Origin: Pseudomonadota bacterium
Lineage (GTDB): Bacteria; Pseudomonadota; Alphaproteobacteria; Rhizobiales; Beijerinckiaceae
Reading direction: 5' to 3'
DNA length: 5,926 nucleotides
Assembly (NCBI GenBank): GCA_023452965.1
Contig: JAEXUU010000802.1
Span: 1 to 5,926, forward strand
Positions within the stretch are counted from its first letter, which is position 1. Every line of letters begins with the position of its first letter. The translations under genes and the position numbers were made by a program. This document shows positions 1 to 5,056 of this stretch, piece after piece. Under the pieces are notes generated by a model. It did not search any database. It saw only the letters and a list, made by a program, of their open reading frames with translations, and had not been told where the DNA came from.

Positions 1-334
1 AGGGCAGGAAGTAGAAGGCCGCGGTGGGGATGCAGGCCAGCGCGATCAGCCCGGCGCGTCGGCTGCCGAGATCGCGCATCGCGAAGATCGAGCTGTCGAA
101 TTCGTCGAGCATGCGACGGACCAGCGGCAGCATCTCGCGCCCCACCATGGTCAGCGCCACGCGTCGCGTCGTCCGCTCGAGCAGGGCGGCGCCGACCGCC
201 GCTTCGAGCCGCTGGATCCGCCGGCTCAGCGCCGGTTGCGACATGTTCAGGGCTTCGGCCGCCCGGTGGAAGCCGCCGAGCTCGACCACGGCGACGAAGG
301 CGCGCAAGTCCAGTGCTTCGAAATTGATGCTCAT
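1..334 (-). CDS. LysR-family transcriptional regulator, N-terminal part (runs off the left edge)
   Basis: A DNA-binding regulator that probably controls the divergent isomerase/binding-protein genes. The 111 residues visible from ATG at 334-332 form a typical LysR N-terminus. The winged helix-turn-helix spans about residues 7-65, with a recognition-helix region reading MSQPALSRRIQRLE (31-44) and then LLERTTRRVALTMVGRE (51-67). A linker helix follows (about 68-90), and residues 92-111 begin the first effector-domain strand (GLIALACIPTAAFYFLP). The rest of the effector-binding domain (normally about 190 more residues) lies outside the window. An in-frame stop lies nine bases before ATG 334; the only alternative start is GTG at 337, directly before the ATG. 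No clear Shine-Dalgarno sequence is visible. Divergent placement next to a metabolic operon is the usual LysR arrangement. The family call is very secure; the effector is unknown. Confidence 0.95.
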   Translation of the reverse strand, partial: MSINFEALDLRAFVAVVELGGFHRAAEALNMSQPALSRRIQRLEAAVGAALLERTTRRVALTMVGREMLPLVRRMLDEFDSSIFAMRDLGSRRAGLIALACIPTAAFYFLP

Positions 335-345
335 CACGTATCAAT
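323..345. promoter_or_regulatory. Candidate LysR-type operator (T-N11-A dyad)
   Basis: ATTGAT (323-328) and ATCAAT (340-345) are perfect inverted copies separated by 11 bases. This gives the T-N11-A core typical of LysR-family binding sites. The dyad covers the lysR start codon (332-334), which fits autorepression. It is centred about 87 bp before the divergent isomerase start, which would fit an activating site near -60 if that transcript starts about 25 bases before its start codon. The symmetry and position are seen in the sequence; the role is inferred. A second, weaker dyad lies nearby at 364-372. Confidence 0.45.
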
Positions 346-363
346 AGCGCCGATCTCTGCATT

Positions 364-372
364 TCACAGTGA
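364..372. promoter_or_regulatory. Short dyad in the lysR/isomerase divergent region
   Basis: TCAC-A-GTGA is a perfect 4+1+4 inverted repeat near the middle of the 86-bp gap between the two divergent genes. It lies within a wider pair, CCGAT (350-354) and ATCGG (375-379). On the minus strand, GATAAT (377-372) resembles a -10 element for lysR, and the dyad would sit just downstream of it, near the transcription start. It could be a second regulator or activation site. The elements are short, so chance is a real alternative. Confidence 0.25.
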
Positions 373-420
373 TTATCGGATTTGGGATGACAGAGGCGTC
401 GCAATTGCCGGGGCTCGCCC

Positions 421-1557
421 TTGTCCGCTCCCTTCCAGCTTCAGCGCGCCAAGCCCCTGCGCATTCCCTGCGAGCTGATGCGCGGCGGCACCTCGCGCGG
501 CCCGTTCTTCCTCGCAGCCGATCTGCCGGCGGAGCCGGCGGCGCGTGCCGGCGTGCTGCTCGCGGTGATGGGTTCGCCGCATATGCTGCAGCTCGACGGG
601 CTCGGCGGCGGCAATTCGCTGACCAGCAAGGTTGCGATCGTCAGTCGCTCGGCCCGGGCCGATGCCGATGTCGATTATCTCTTCGCTCAGGTCGCGGTCG
701 ACCGCGCGCTGGTCGATCTCGGTCCCAACTGCGGCAACATGCTCGCCGCCGTCGGCCCCTTCGCGATCGAGGCCGGGCTGGTCCCTGCCAGGGAAGGCGA
801 GACGCCGGTGCGCGTCTACAACAGCAATACCGGAGCGCTGGTCGAGGCTCTGGTCAGCACCCCCGATGGCATCGTCGAATATGACGGTACGACCGCCATC
901 GACGGCGTCGCCGGCACGGCGGCCGCGGTGAAGCTCAACTTCCTGCGCGCCGTCGGTTCCAAGACCGGCGCGCTCCTGCCGAGCGGCAAGGTCCGCGAGA
1001 CCATCGACGGCGTCCCGGTCACCCTGGTCGACTACGCTACGCCGATGCTGTTGCTGCGGGCCATCGACTTCGGTCTTGCGGGCGACGAGACGCCGGCCGA
1101 ACTCGATGCCGATGACTATCTGCTGGCGCGTCTCGAAACGATCCGCCGCGAGGCCGGCCGGCGCATGGGCCTCGGCGATGTCGCCGGCCATGTCCTGCCC
1201 AAAATCGGGCTGCTTTCGCCCGCCCGCGACAGCGGCAGCCTGACATCGCGCTATTTCACGCCGGACCGCTGCCATCGCAGCCACGCTGTGACCGGAGCGC
1301 TCTGCATCGCCGCGGCGAGCAGGCTCGCCGGCAGCGTCGCCCAGGAGGTGCTTTCGCCGCATCCGGGTTCGCTCGTCACGATCGAGCATCCGAGCGGCAC
1401 CATCCAGGTCGATCTCGCGCTGGACGAAGCCGGCGAGGTCGTGCGTGCGAGCCTCATTCGGACCGCGCGCCGCATCTTCGAAGGAAACGTAATCGTCCCC
1501 GCCAACGCGATGTTGGCGCTTGCAGAGGGCGGAAACGGGAGGAAATCGCAGCCATGA
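421..1557 (+). CDS. galD: 4-oxalomesaconate tautomerase-like isomerase, PrpF/GalD family
   Basis: The product is 378 residues, a usual length for this family of cofactor-free isomerases of unsaturated tri- or dicarboxylates. Members include GalD, which tautomerises 4-oxalomesaconate in gallate degradation, and PrpF (2-methylaconitate isomerase). Family landmarks are RIPCELMRGGTSRGPFF (14-30), the glycine-rich LGGGNSLTSKVAIV (61-74), DLGPNCGNMLAAVGPFAIE (99-117) and a C-terminal RTARRIFEGNVIVP (347-360). K70 and C104 have the same 34-residue spacing as the Lys and Cys proposed as catalytic in Shewanella PrpF. The TETP-like stretch GDETPAELDADDYLLARLE (221-239) resembles GalD more than PrpF. 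The protein has no signal peptide and is presumably cytoplasmic. The start is TTG 421, with GGGG at 410-413 as a weak ribosome site; ATG 478 would cut off the conserved RIPCEL strand. No other gallate-pathway gene is in view, so the substrate is uncertain. Confidence 0.85.
   Translation: MSAPFQLQRAKPLRIPCELMRGGTSRGPFFLAADLPAEPAARAGVLLAVMGSPHMLQLDGLGGGNSLTSKVAIVSRSARADADVDYLFAQVAVDRALVDLGPNCGNMLAAVGPFAIEAGLVPAREGETPVRVYNSNTGALVEALVSTPDGIVEYDGTTAIDGVAGTAAAVKLNFLRAVGSKTGALLPSGKVRETIDGVPVTLVDYATPMLLLRAIDFGLAGDETPAELDADDYLLARLETIRREAGRRMGLGDVAGHVLPKIGLLSPARDSGSLTSRYFTPDRCHRSHAVTGALCIAAASRLAGSVAQEVLSPHPGSLVTIEHPSGTIQVDLALDEAGEVVRASLIRTARRIFEGNVIVPANAMLALAEGGNGRKSQP
1537..1542 (+). promoter_or_regulatory. 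Ribosome binding site for the Bug protein, inside the isomerase gene
   Basis: GGGAGG lies 11 bases before ATG 1554, within the last codons of the isomerase gene. Together with the ATGA overlap at 1554-1557, it fixes the start of the downstream gene and indicates translational coupling. Confidence 0.7.
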
Positions 1558-2540
1558 CCACGACGCGCCGTCAATTCTGTACCTTAATGGCGAGCCTCGC
1601 GGCCGGCACCTGCCTGTCTGAAGCTGCGGCTGCGCAGGCGGTCTTCCCCGAGCGGCCGATGCGGCTGCTCGTGCCTTATGCCGCCGGCGGCGGCACCGAT
1701 GCGATCGCGCGGCTCGTCGCCCAGGGCGTCGGCGAGCGGCTCGGCCAGTCGCTGGTCGTCGAGAACAACGGCTCGGCGGGCGGCAATCTCGCGACGGCGC
1801 AGGCGGCCTCGTCCCCGGCCGATGGCTACACGGTGCTGATGGCCAATCAGGGGCCGATGGTGGTCAACCCGCATCTATTCAAGAACGTCAGGGTCGATCC
1901 CTTGTCCGCCTTCGACCCGCTGACCTTGATCTCGGCCGCGCCGCTGGTGGTCGTGGTCGCGGCTGGCTCGCCGCACAAGTCGCTGGCCGAACTCGTCGGC
2001 CAGGCGCAGAAGAACCCGGGCAAGCTGACCTATGGCTCTGCTGGCAACGGCTCGGCCAGCCATCTTGCCACCGTACTCTTGTCCCAGACGGCGCAATTCA
2101 ACGCGGTGCATGTGCCTTATCGCGGCGCAGGTCCTGCCTTGACCGATCTGCTCGCCGGCAATTCCGATTTCATGGTCACCACCGTGCCCTCGGTGCTCGG
2201 CCTGATCGAGGGCGGCAAGGTCAGGGCGCTGGCGGTGACCGGCAGGGCCCGGGCCAAGCTCTTCCCCGAAGTGCCTTCGGTGGCCGAGAGCGGGTGGCCG
2301 AATTACGAGGCGACCGCCTGGTACGGCTTCGTCGTGCCGAAGGGGACGCCGAAGCAGGTCGCGGCCAGGCTGCGGAACGCGACCGTCGAGACGATCAACA
2401 GCGCGCTGATCCGCGAGCGGCTGCAGAACGAAGGCGCCGAGCCGATCGGCAATGCGCCCGAGGAGTTCGCGGCGATGATGGAGGCGGAATCACGCCGCTG
2501 GGCCGGGATCATCCGCGAGGCCCGCCTCGCGATCAATTGA
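1554..2540 (+). CDS. Tripartite tricarboxylate transporter substrate-binding protein (Bug/TctC family)
   Basis: A periplasmic solute-binding protein of 328 residues, a normal length for this family. Bug proteins capture carboxylates and similar small organic molecules for TctAB-type permeases, and some act as ligand sensors. The N-terminus carries TRRQF (4-8), a hydrophobic stretch (about 10-21) and a likely signal-peptidase site after AQA (27-29). The twin arginines make Tat export possible. Family signatures are FPERPMRLLVPYAAGGGTDAIARLVA (31-56), GQSLVVEN with a Gly/Asn-rich turn (about 64-79), PADGYTVLMAN (88-98), VPYRGAGPALTDLLAG (about 188-203) and LFPEVPSVAESG. The start overlaps the isomerase stop as ATGA, so the two are surely one operon. 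No TctA or TctB permease genes follow: the next gene is convergent nth. It is therefore an orphan binding protein in this window. Its ligand is probably related to the isomerase substrate, which is inference. Confidence 0.95.
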   Translation: MTTTRRQFCTLMASLAAGTCLSEAAAAQAVFPERPMRLLVPYAAGGGTDAIARLVAQGVGERLGQSLVVENNGSAGGNLATAQAASSPADGYTVLMANQGPMVVNPHLFKNVRVDPLSAFDPLTLISAAPLVVVVAAGSPHKSLAELVGQAQKNPGKLTYGSAGNGSASHLATVLLSQTAQFNAVHVPYRGAGPALTDLLAGNSDFMVTTVPSVLGLIEGGKVRALAVTGRARAKLFPEVPSVAESGWPNYEATAWYGFVVPKGTPKQVAARLRNATVETINSALIRERLQNEGAEPIGNAPEEFAAMMEAESRRWAGIIREARLAIN

Positions 2541-2544
2541 AGCT

Positions 2545-3246
2545 TCAGGCGATCCGCTTGTCCGCGGAGTCGCAGAGATCGGCGACGATGCAGCTTTCGC
2601 AGGCCGGGCGCAGGGCCTTGCAGGTATAGCGCCCGTGCAGGATCAGCCAGTGATGGGCATGCCGCCCGAACTCGGCGGGAATCGCCTTCTCCAGCCCGAG
2701 CTCGACCTGCAGCACGTTCTTGCCCGGCGCGATGCGCAGGCGGTTGGCGACGCGGAAGACATGGGTGTCGACCGCGTGGGTGATCTCGCCGAAAGCGATG
2801 TTGAGCACGACGTTTGCGGTCTTGCGGCCGACACCGGGCAGGCTCTCCAGCGCCTCGCGCGTGGTCGGCACGGCGCTGCCGAATTCGGCGATCAGCTTCT
2901 CGCAGAGTGCGATGACGTTCTTCGCCTTGGTGCGGTAGAGCCCGATCGTCTTGACCAGCTCGCGCACCTGGTCCTCGCCGAGCGCCAGCATCTTCTCGGG
3001 CGTGTCGGCGAGTTCGAACAGCCGCTTCGTCGCCTTGTTGACCCCGGCATCGGTCGCCTGGGCCGAGAGCAGGACCGCGACCAGCAACGTGAAGGCGTTG
3101 ACATAGTCGAGCTCGCCTTTCGGCTCCGGCCTTGCCGTGCGGAAGCGCGTGAAGATCTCGCGGATTTCTGCGGCGCTGCGGGGCTTCGGATTCGTGATCC
3201 GCTTGCGCGCCGGCGTGCGCTGCTGGCCCCTGTTCGCTTCGCTCAT
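2545..3246 (-). CDS. nth: Endonuclease III (DNA glycosylase/AP lyase)
   Basis: A base-excision-repair enzyme that removes oxidised pyrimidines and cleaves the abasic site by beta-elimination. The product has 233 residues against 211 in E. coli; the extra length is mostly a basic N-terminal extension (about 1-22). Motifs run in family order: LLSAQATD (59-66), TIGLYRTKAKN (100-110), the helix-hairpin-helix LPGVGRKTANVVLN (136-149) holding the catalytic lysine K142, and VDTHVFRV (159-166) holding the catalytic aspartate D160. HHWLILHGRYTC (198-209) leads into the 4Fe-4S cluster ligands C209-x6-C216-x2-C219-x5-C225. All key residues are intact. The start is ATG 3246, with no Shine-Dalgarno sequence before it. 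The gene diverges from a DUF2244 gene 20 bp away and converges on the Bug gene, with 4 bp between stop codons. Confidence 0.98.
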   Translation of the reverse strand: MSEANRGQQRTPARKRITNPKPRSAAEIREIFTRFRTARPEPKGELDYVNAFTLLVAVLLSAQATDAGVNKATKRLFELADTPEKMLALGEDQVRELVKTIGLYRTKAKNVIALCEKLIAEFGSAVPTTREALESLPGVGRKTANVVLNIAFGEITHAVDTHVFRVANRLRIAPGKNVLQVELGLEKAIPAEFGRHAHHWLILHGRYTCKALRPACESCIVADLCDSADKRIA

Positions 3247-3266
3247 GGCGGCGTTATAATCGCAGG
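3247..3266. promoter_or_regulatory. Candidate shared bidirectional promoter for nth and the DUF2244 gene
   Basis: The whole gap between the two start codons is 20 bp and contains the palindromic core TTATAA (3254-3259). On the plus strand this gives a perfect -10, TATAAT (3255-3260); on the minus strand it gives TATAAC (3258-3253), a five-of-six match. Exactly six bases separate each hexamer from the A of its ATG (3267 and 3246), so both transcripts could start on the start codon. Possible -35 elements lie inside the opposite genes with 16-bp spacers: TTGCTC for nth (minus strand, 3280-3275) and a poor TTCGCT (3233-3238) for the DUF2244 gene. Neither gene has a properly spaced Shine-Dalgarno sequence; AGG at 3264-3266 abuts the ATG. 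The symmetry is seen; promoter activity is inferred. Confidence 0.5.
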
Positions 3267-3806
3267 ATGAGCTTGAGCAAGCCCGATCCCGAGAGCGCGG
3301 CCGCGGCCTTCGCCGCCGTGGCGGAGCGGCCTGTCTTCGACGCGACGATCACGCCGCATCGCTCGCTCGGCCAAAGCGGGTTCCGGCTCGTGATGACCCT
3401 GGTCTGCCTGACCAGTGTCGTCGCGTCGGTGCCTTTCGTCCTGCTGGGCGCCTGGCCCGTCGCCGGCTTCTTCGGCCTCGATATCCTGGCACTGTTCATC
3501 GCCTTCAAGGTCAATTTCAACACCGCGCGCGCCTTCGAGCGCATCGTGGTGACGCCCCTCGAAATCGTGCTGCGCCAGGTCTCCCATCGCGGCAAGGAAG
3601 CAGTCTGGCGCTCCAATCCGGCCTGGACGAAGCTGGAGCGCGAGCATGACGAGGATTACGGGCTGATGCGCCTGGCGCTCGTCTCGCGCGGCCGCAAGGT
3701 TGCGCTCGCCGCGGCCCTGTCGCCGCAGGAGCGTGAAGGCTTCGCGTCGGCACTCTCGGCCGCCCTGACGAAAGCCCGGCGCGGGCCCGATTACGAACCT
3801 GTCTGA
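3267..3806 (+). CDS. DUF2244 domain-containing membrane protein
   Basis: The product has 179 residues and matches the DUF2244 pattern as I know it. There is a short N-terminal region with FDATITPHRSLGQSGF (24-39). Two hydrophobic segments follow (about 40-61 and 63-82), joined by the characteristic GAWPVAGFFGLD (61-72). After these comes a soluble C-terminal domain with NTARAFERIVVTPLEIVLRQV (85-105), an EAVWRSNPAW motif (111-120), and LSPQEREGFASALSAAL (151-167). It is probably an inner-membrane protein with both ends on the same side. Its biochemical function is not established. It begins 20 bp from divergent nth and is followed after 5 bp by a second membrane-anchored protein, so those two are likely co-transcribed. 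The start is ATG 3267; there is no spaced ribosome site. Confidence 0.9.
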   Translation: MSLSKPDPESAAAAFAAVAERPVFDATITPHRSLGQSGFRLVMTLVCLTSVVASVPFVLLGAWPVAGFFGLDILALFIAFKVNFNTARAFERIVVTPLEIVLRQVSHRGKEAVWRSNPAWTKLEREHDEDYGLMRLALVSRGRKVALAAALSPQEREGFASALSAALTKARRGPDYEPV

Positions 3807-3811
3807 CGCGC

Positions 3812-4333
3812 ATGGCGGCGACGATCATCCCGTTGATCGCGCTCGGGGTGATCGTCTTCGTGCTGGTGGCGGCCATTCGCGCCAATCGCGGCCCGCGCGG
3901 AAAGCTGCCACCGCAGGACGGCGGGGAGGCCTCGCGCCGTGCCTATGCACTCAAATTGCGCGATCGGCTCGATCATTCTCTGTTCGGGCCGGTGCTGGCG
4001 GGGGAGGTCTGGGACAGGGTGATGCAGCACCCGGTCGAACGCGGCCTGGTCCATGAGTTCCATCGCGATTTCTGCGGCCATGGTCTGATCCGCACGCAGG
4101 CCGGGATCAAGCTCTGCGATATCCTCGACGGTCATCATGCCGGGAATGCGATCGCCGAGTGGACCGCTAGGGAGGATTTCGTCGCCTTCTTCGCCGAGCA
4201 GTCGGATTATAGCTGGAGCGGCTGGGACGAGACCTCGCCGGTTTTTGCCACCAACGACGAATGGCAGCGCAACAACCAGCGCCTGACCCGCGAGAAGCTG
4301 CGGCGTTTCGTTTCTGGCCCGATCCTCGCCTGA
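3812..4333 (+). CDS. Hypothetical single-pass membrane-anchored protein
   Basis: I do not recognise this family. The product has 173 residues: an N-terminal hydrophobic helix (about 5-22), a basic stretch (RANRGPRGK, 23-31) that predicts a cytoplasmic C-terminus, then a soluble domain of about 130 residues. That domain holds a His/Cys-rich patch, with H81, H84, C88 and H90 close together and C102, H108 and H109 further on. It ends in an aromatic/acidic part (EDFVAFFAEQSDYSWSGWDE, 121-140) and a charged helix (about 150-166). It starts 5 bp after the DUF2244 stop without its own Shine-Dalgarno sequence, so it probably depends on translational coupling. Its stop is 4 bp from the convergent methyltransferase stop. 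Base composition matches the neighbours and the frame is intact, so it is likely a real gene. Metal binding is speculation. Confidence 0.8.
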   Translation: MAATIIPLIALGVIVFVLVAAIRANRGPRGKLPPQDGGEASRRAYALKLRDRLDHSLFGPVLAGEVWDRVMQHPVERGLVHEFHRDFCGHGLIRTQAGIKLCDILDGHHAGNAIAEWTAREDFVAFFAEQSDYSWSGWDETSPVFATNDEWQRNNQRLTREKLRRFVSGPILA

Positions 4334-4337
4334 GGCG

Positions 4338-4940
4338 TCAGCGCCGCTGCGCCAGCCAGATCGTGTGGCCGCCGCAGGCCGCATCCTCGACGACATGCTC
4401 GACGACGGCAAAGCCGTTCTCTTCGAGCAGGCGGCGATATTCCTCCGGGGCGAGGCTGGCATGGTAGAGTGGCTCGCCCTCGAAGGTACCAACCGCCTCG
4501 CCATGGCCGGGCCCGCTGGTGAAGAGCAGGGCGGCGCCCTCGGCTGCATGCTCACGGAAGCGCGGGAACATCAGGCGCTGGTCGGCCTGACGAAGGTGGA
4601 AGAAGCTGTCCCAGGCGATCAGCCCGTCGAAGCGCCTGCCGAGCGCGAGACTGCGCATGTCGGCGACCTGCCAGGAGTGCTGCGGAAAGCGTTCGCGACA
4701 GAGCCCGATCAGCGGTTCGGAGGAATCGACGCCGGTCACCGCGCAGCCGCGCTCGATAAGGTGCCGCGCAATCGGCTCGCCCATGCCGCAGCCGATGTCG
4801 AGAACGGAAGGCGCCGCCGGCAGCAGCGACAGGAAGCGGTCGAGCCAGCGTGCCTCCATCAGCTTGCGGCCGCGCTGCCGGTCATAGGCGGTGGCATGAC
4901 GCTGATAGAGCGAGATGATGGCGTCGGCGGAATCGGTCAT
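4338..4940 (-). CDS. Class I SAM-dependent methyltransferase
   Basis: A 200-residue cytoplasmic protein with the Rossmann-like methyltransferase core. Motif I is VLDIGCGMGE (46-55), which binds S-adenosylmethionine. The acidic post-I strand is VTGVDSSEPLI (68-78), with D72 expected to bind the ribose hydroxyls. VADMRSL (92-98) supplies the adenine-contacting acidic residue D94. FDGLIAWDSFFHL (104-116) matches motif IV and the following helix. The C-terminal half has GGHTIWLAQRR (190-200) as its last strand. Length and layout fit small-molecule methyltransferases of the Methyltransf_25/UbiE-like group; the acceptor cannot be told from the sequence. The start is ATG 4940, with CCAGGG abutting it and no spaced Shine-Dalgarno sequence. 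It diverges from the alkyltransferase gene (116 bp between starts) and converges on the hypothetical gene. Confidence 0.92.
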   Translation of the reverse strand: MTDSADAIISLYQRHATAYDRQRGRKLMEARWLDRFLSLLPAAPSVLDIGCGMGEPIARHLIERGCAVTGVDSSEPLIGLCRERFPQHSWQVADMRSLALGRRFDGLIAWDSFFHLRQADQRLMFPRFREHAAEGAALLFTSGPGHGEAVGTFEGEPLYHASLAPEEYRRLLEENGFAVVEHVVEDAACGGHTIWLAQRR

Positions 4941-4947
4941 CCCTGGA

Positions 4948-4953
4948 ATTCTA
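4948..4953 (-). promoter_or_regulatory. Candidate -10 element for the methyltransferase gene
   Basis: On the minus strand this hexamer reads TAGAAT, five of six matches to TATAAT. It lies seven bases before ATG 4940, so the transcript would start at or beside the start codon, in line with the missing Shine-Dalgarno sequence. No convincing -35 is seen 16-18 bp upstream, so the call is tentative. Confidence 0.3.
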
Positions 4954-4979
4954 AGCGCGTCGCGCAGAGAAGACGAGCT

Positions 4980-5012
4980 TGTCAGCTTTCGGGTGGGAGA
5001 CGCATGCTGACA
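4980..5012. promoter_or_regulatory. Inverted repeat in the methyltransferase/alkyltransferase divergent region
   Basis: TGTCAGC (4980-4986) and GCTGACA (5006-5012) are perfect 7-bp inverted copies separated by 19 bases. TTGTCA (4979-4984) is also a five-of-six match to a -35 hexamer on the plus strand. With an 18-bp spacer it faces CATGCT (5003-5008), a weak -10, so the repeat would overlay the alkyltransferase promoter like an operator. It sits 45 bp upstream of that gene's start codon. Operator function is inferred; a chance repeat is possible. Confidence 0.4.
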
Positions 5013-5044
5013 GGACTAGCTTCGCGACCATGAGATCAGATCGC

Positions 5045-5048
5045 GAGG
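5045..5048 (+). promoter_or_regulatory. Ribosome binding site deciding the alkyltransferase start
   Basis: GAGG ends eight bases before ATG 5057. An in-frame upstream ATG at 5030 would add nine residues but has no ribosome site, so 5057 is preferred. Confidence 0.6.
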
Positions 5049-5056
5049 ACAGAACG

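Noticed and set aside
373..1389. Long open frame on the minus strand opposite the isomerase (338 codons)
   Set aside because: It is Arg/Asp/Gly-rich with no recognisable domain and lies opposite a gene with clear family motifs. Long antisense frames are expected in GC-rich coding DNA.
1584..1616. Lipobox-like LAAGTC in the Bug signal peptide
   Set aside because: Thr directly before the Cys does not fit the usual [AG]C lipobox, and a normal cleavage site (AQA) follows a few residues later.
2635..3270. Open frame on the plus strand across nth (211 codons)
   Set aside because: Endonuclease III on the minus strand has all its catalytic and cluster residues. The plus frame shows no family features and would span the divergent promoter gap.
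4334..4349. Possible terminator hairpin (GGCG-TCAG-CGCC and the overlapping CAGCG-C-CGCTG)
   Set aside because: The stems are only 4-5 bp, no T-run follows on either strand, and the bases lie mostly within the methyltransferase coding end.
4952..4959. TAAGCGCG resembling the E. coli Ada site AAAGCGCA
   Set aside because: Only six of eight bases match in a GC-rich region, the site is about 100 bp from the gene start, and this protein lacks the Ada sensor domain that controls such binding.
4365..5033. Open frame on the plus strand across the methyltransferase (222 codons)
   Set aside because: The minus-strand methyltransferase has clear motifs. The plus frame is a compositional shadow that also runs through the intergenic region.
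5030..5056. Earlier in-frame ATG for the alkyltransferase fusion
   Set aside because: It has no ribosome site before it, the nine added residues carry no conserved feature, and ATG 5057 has GAGG at a good distance.
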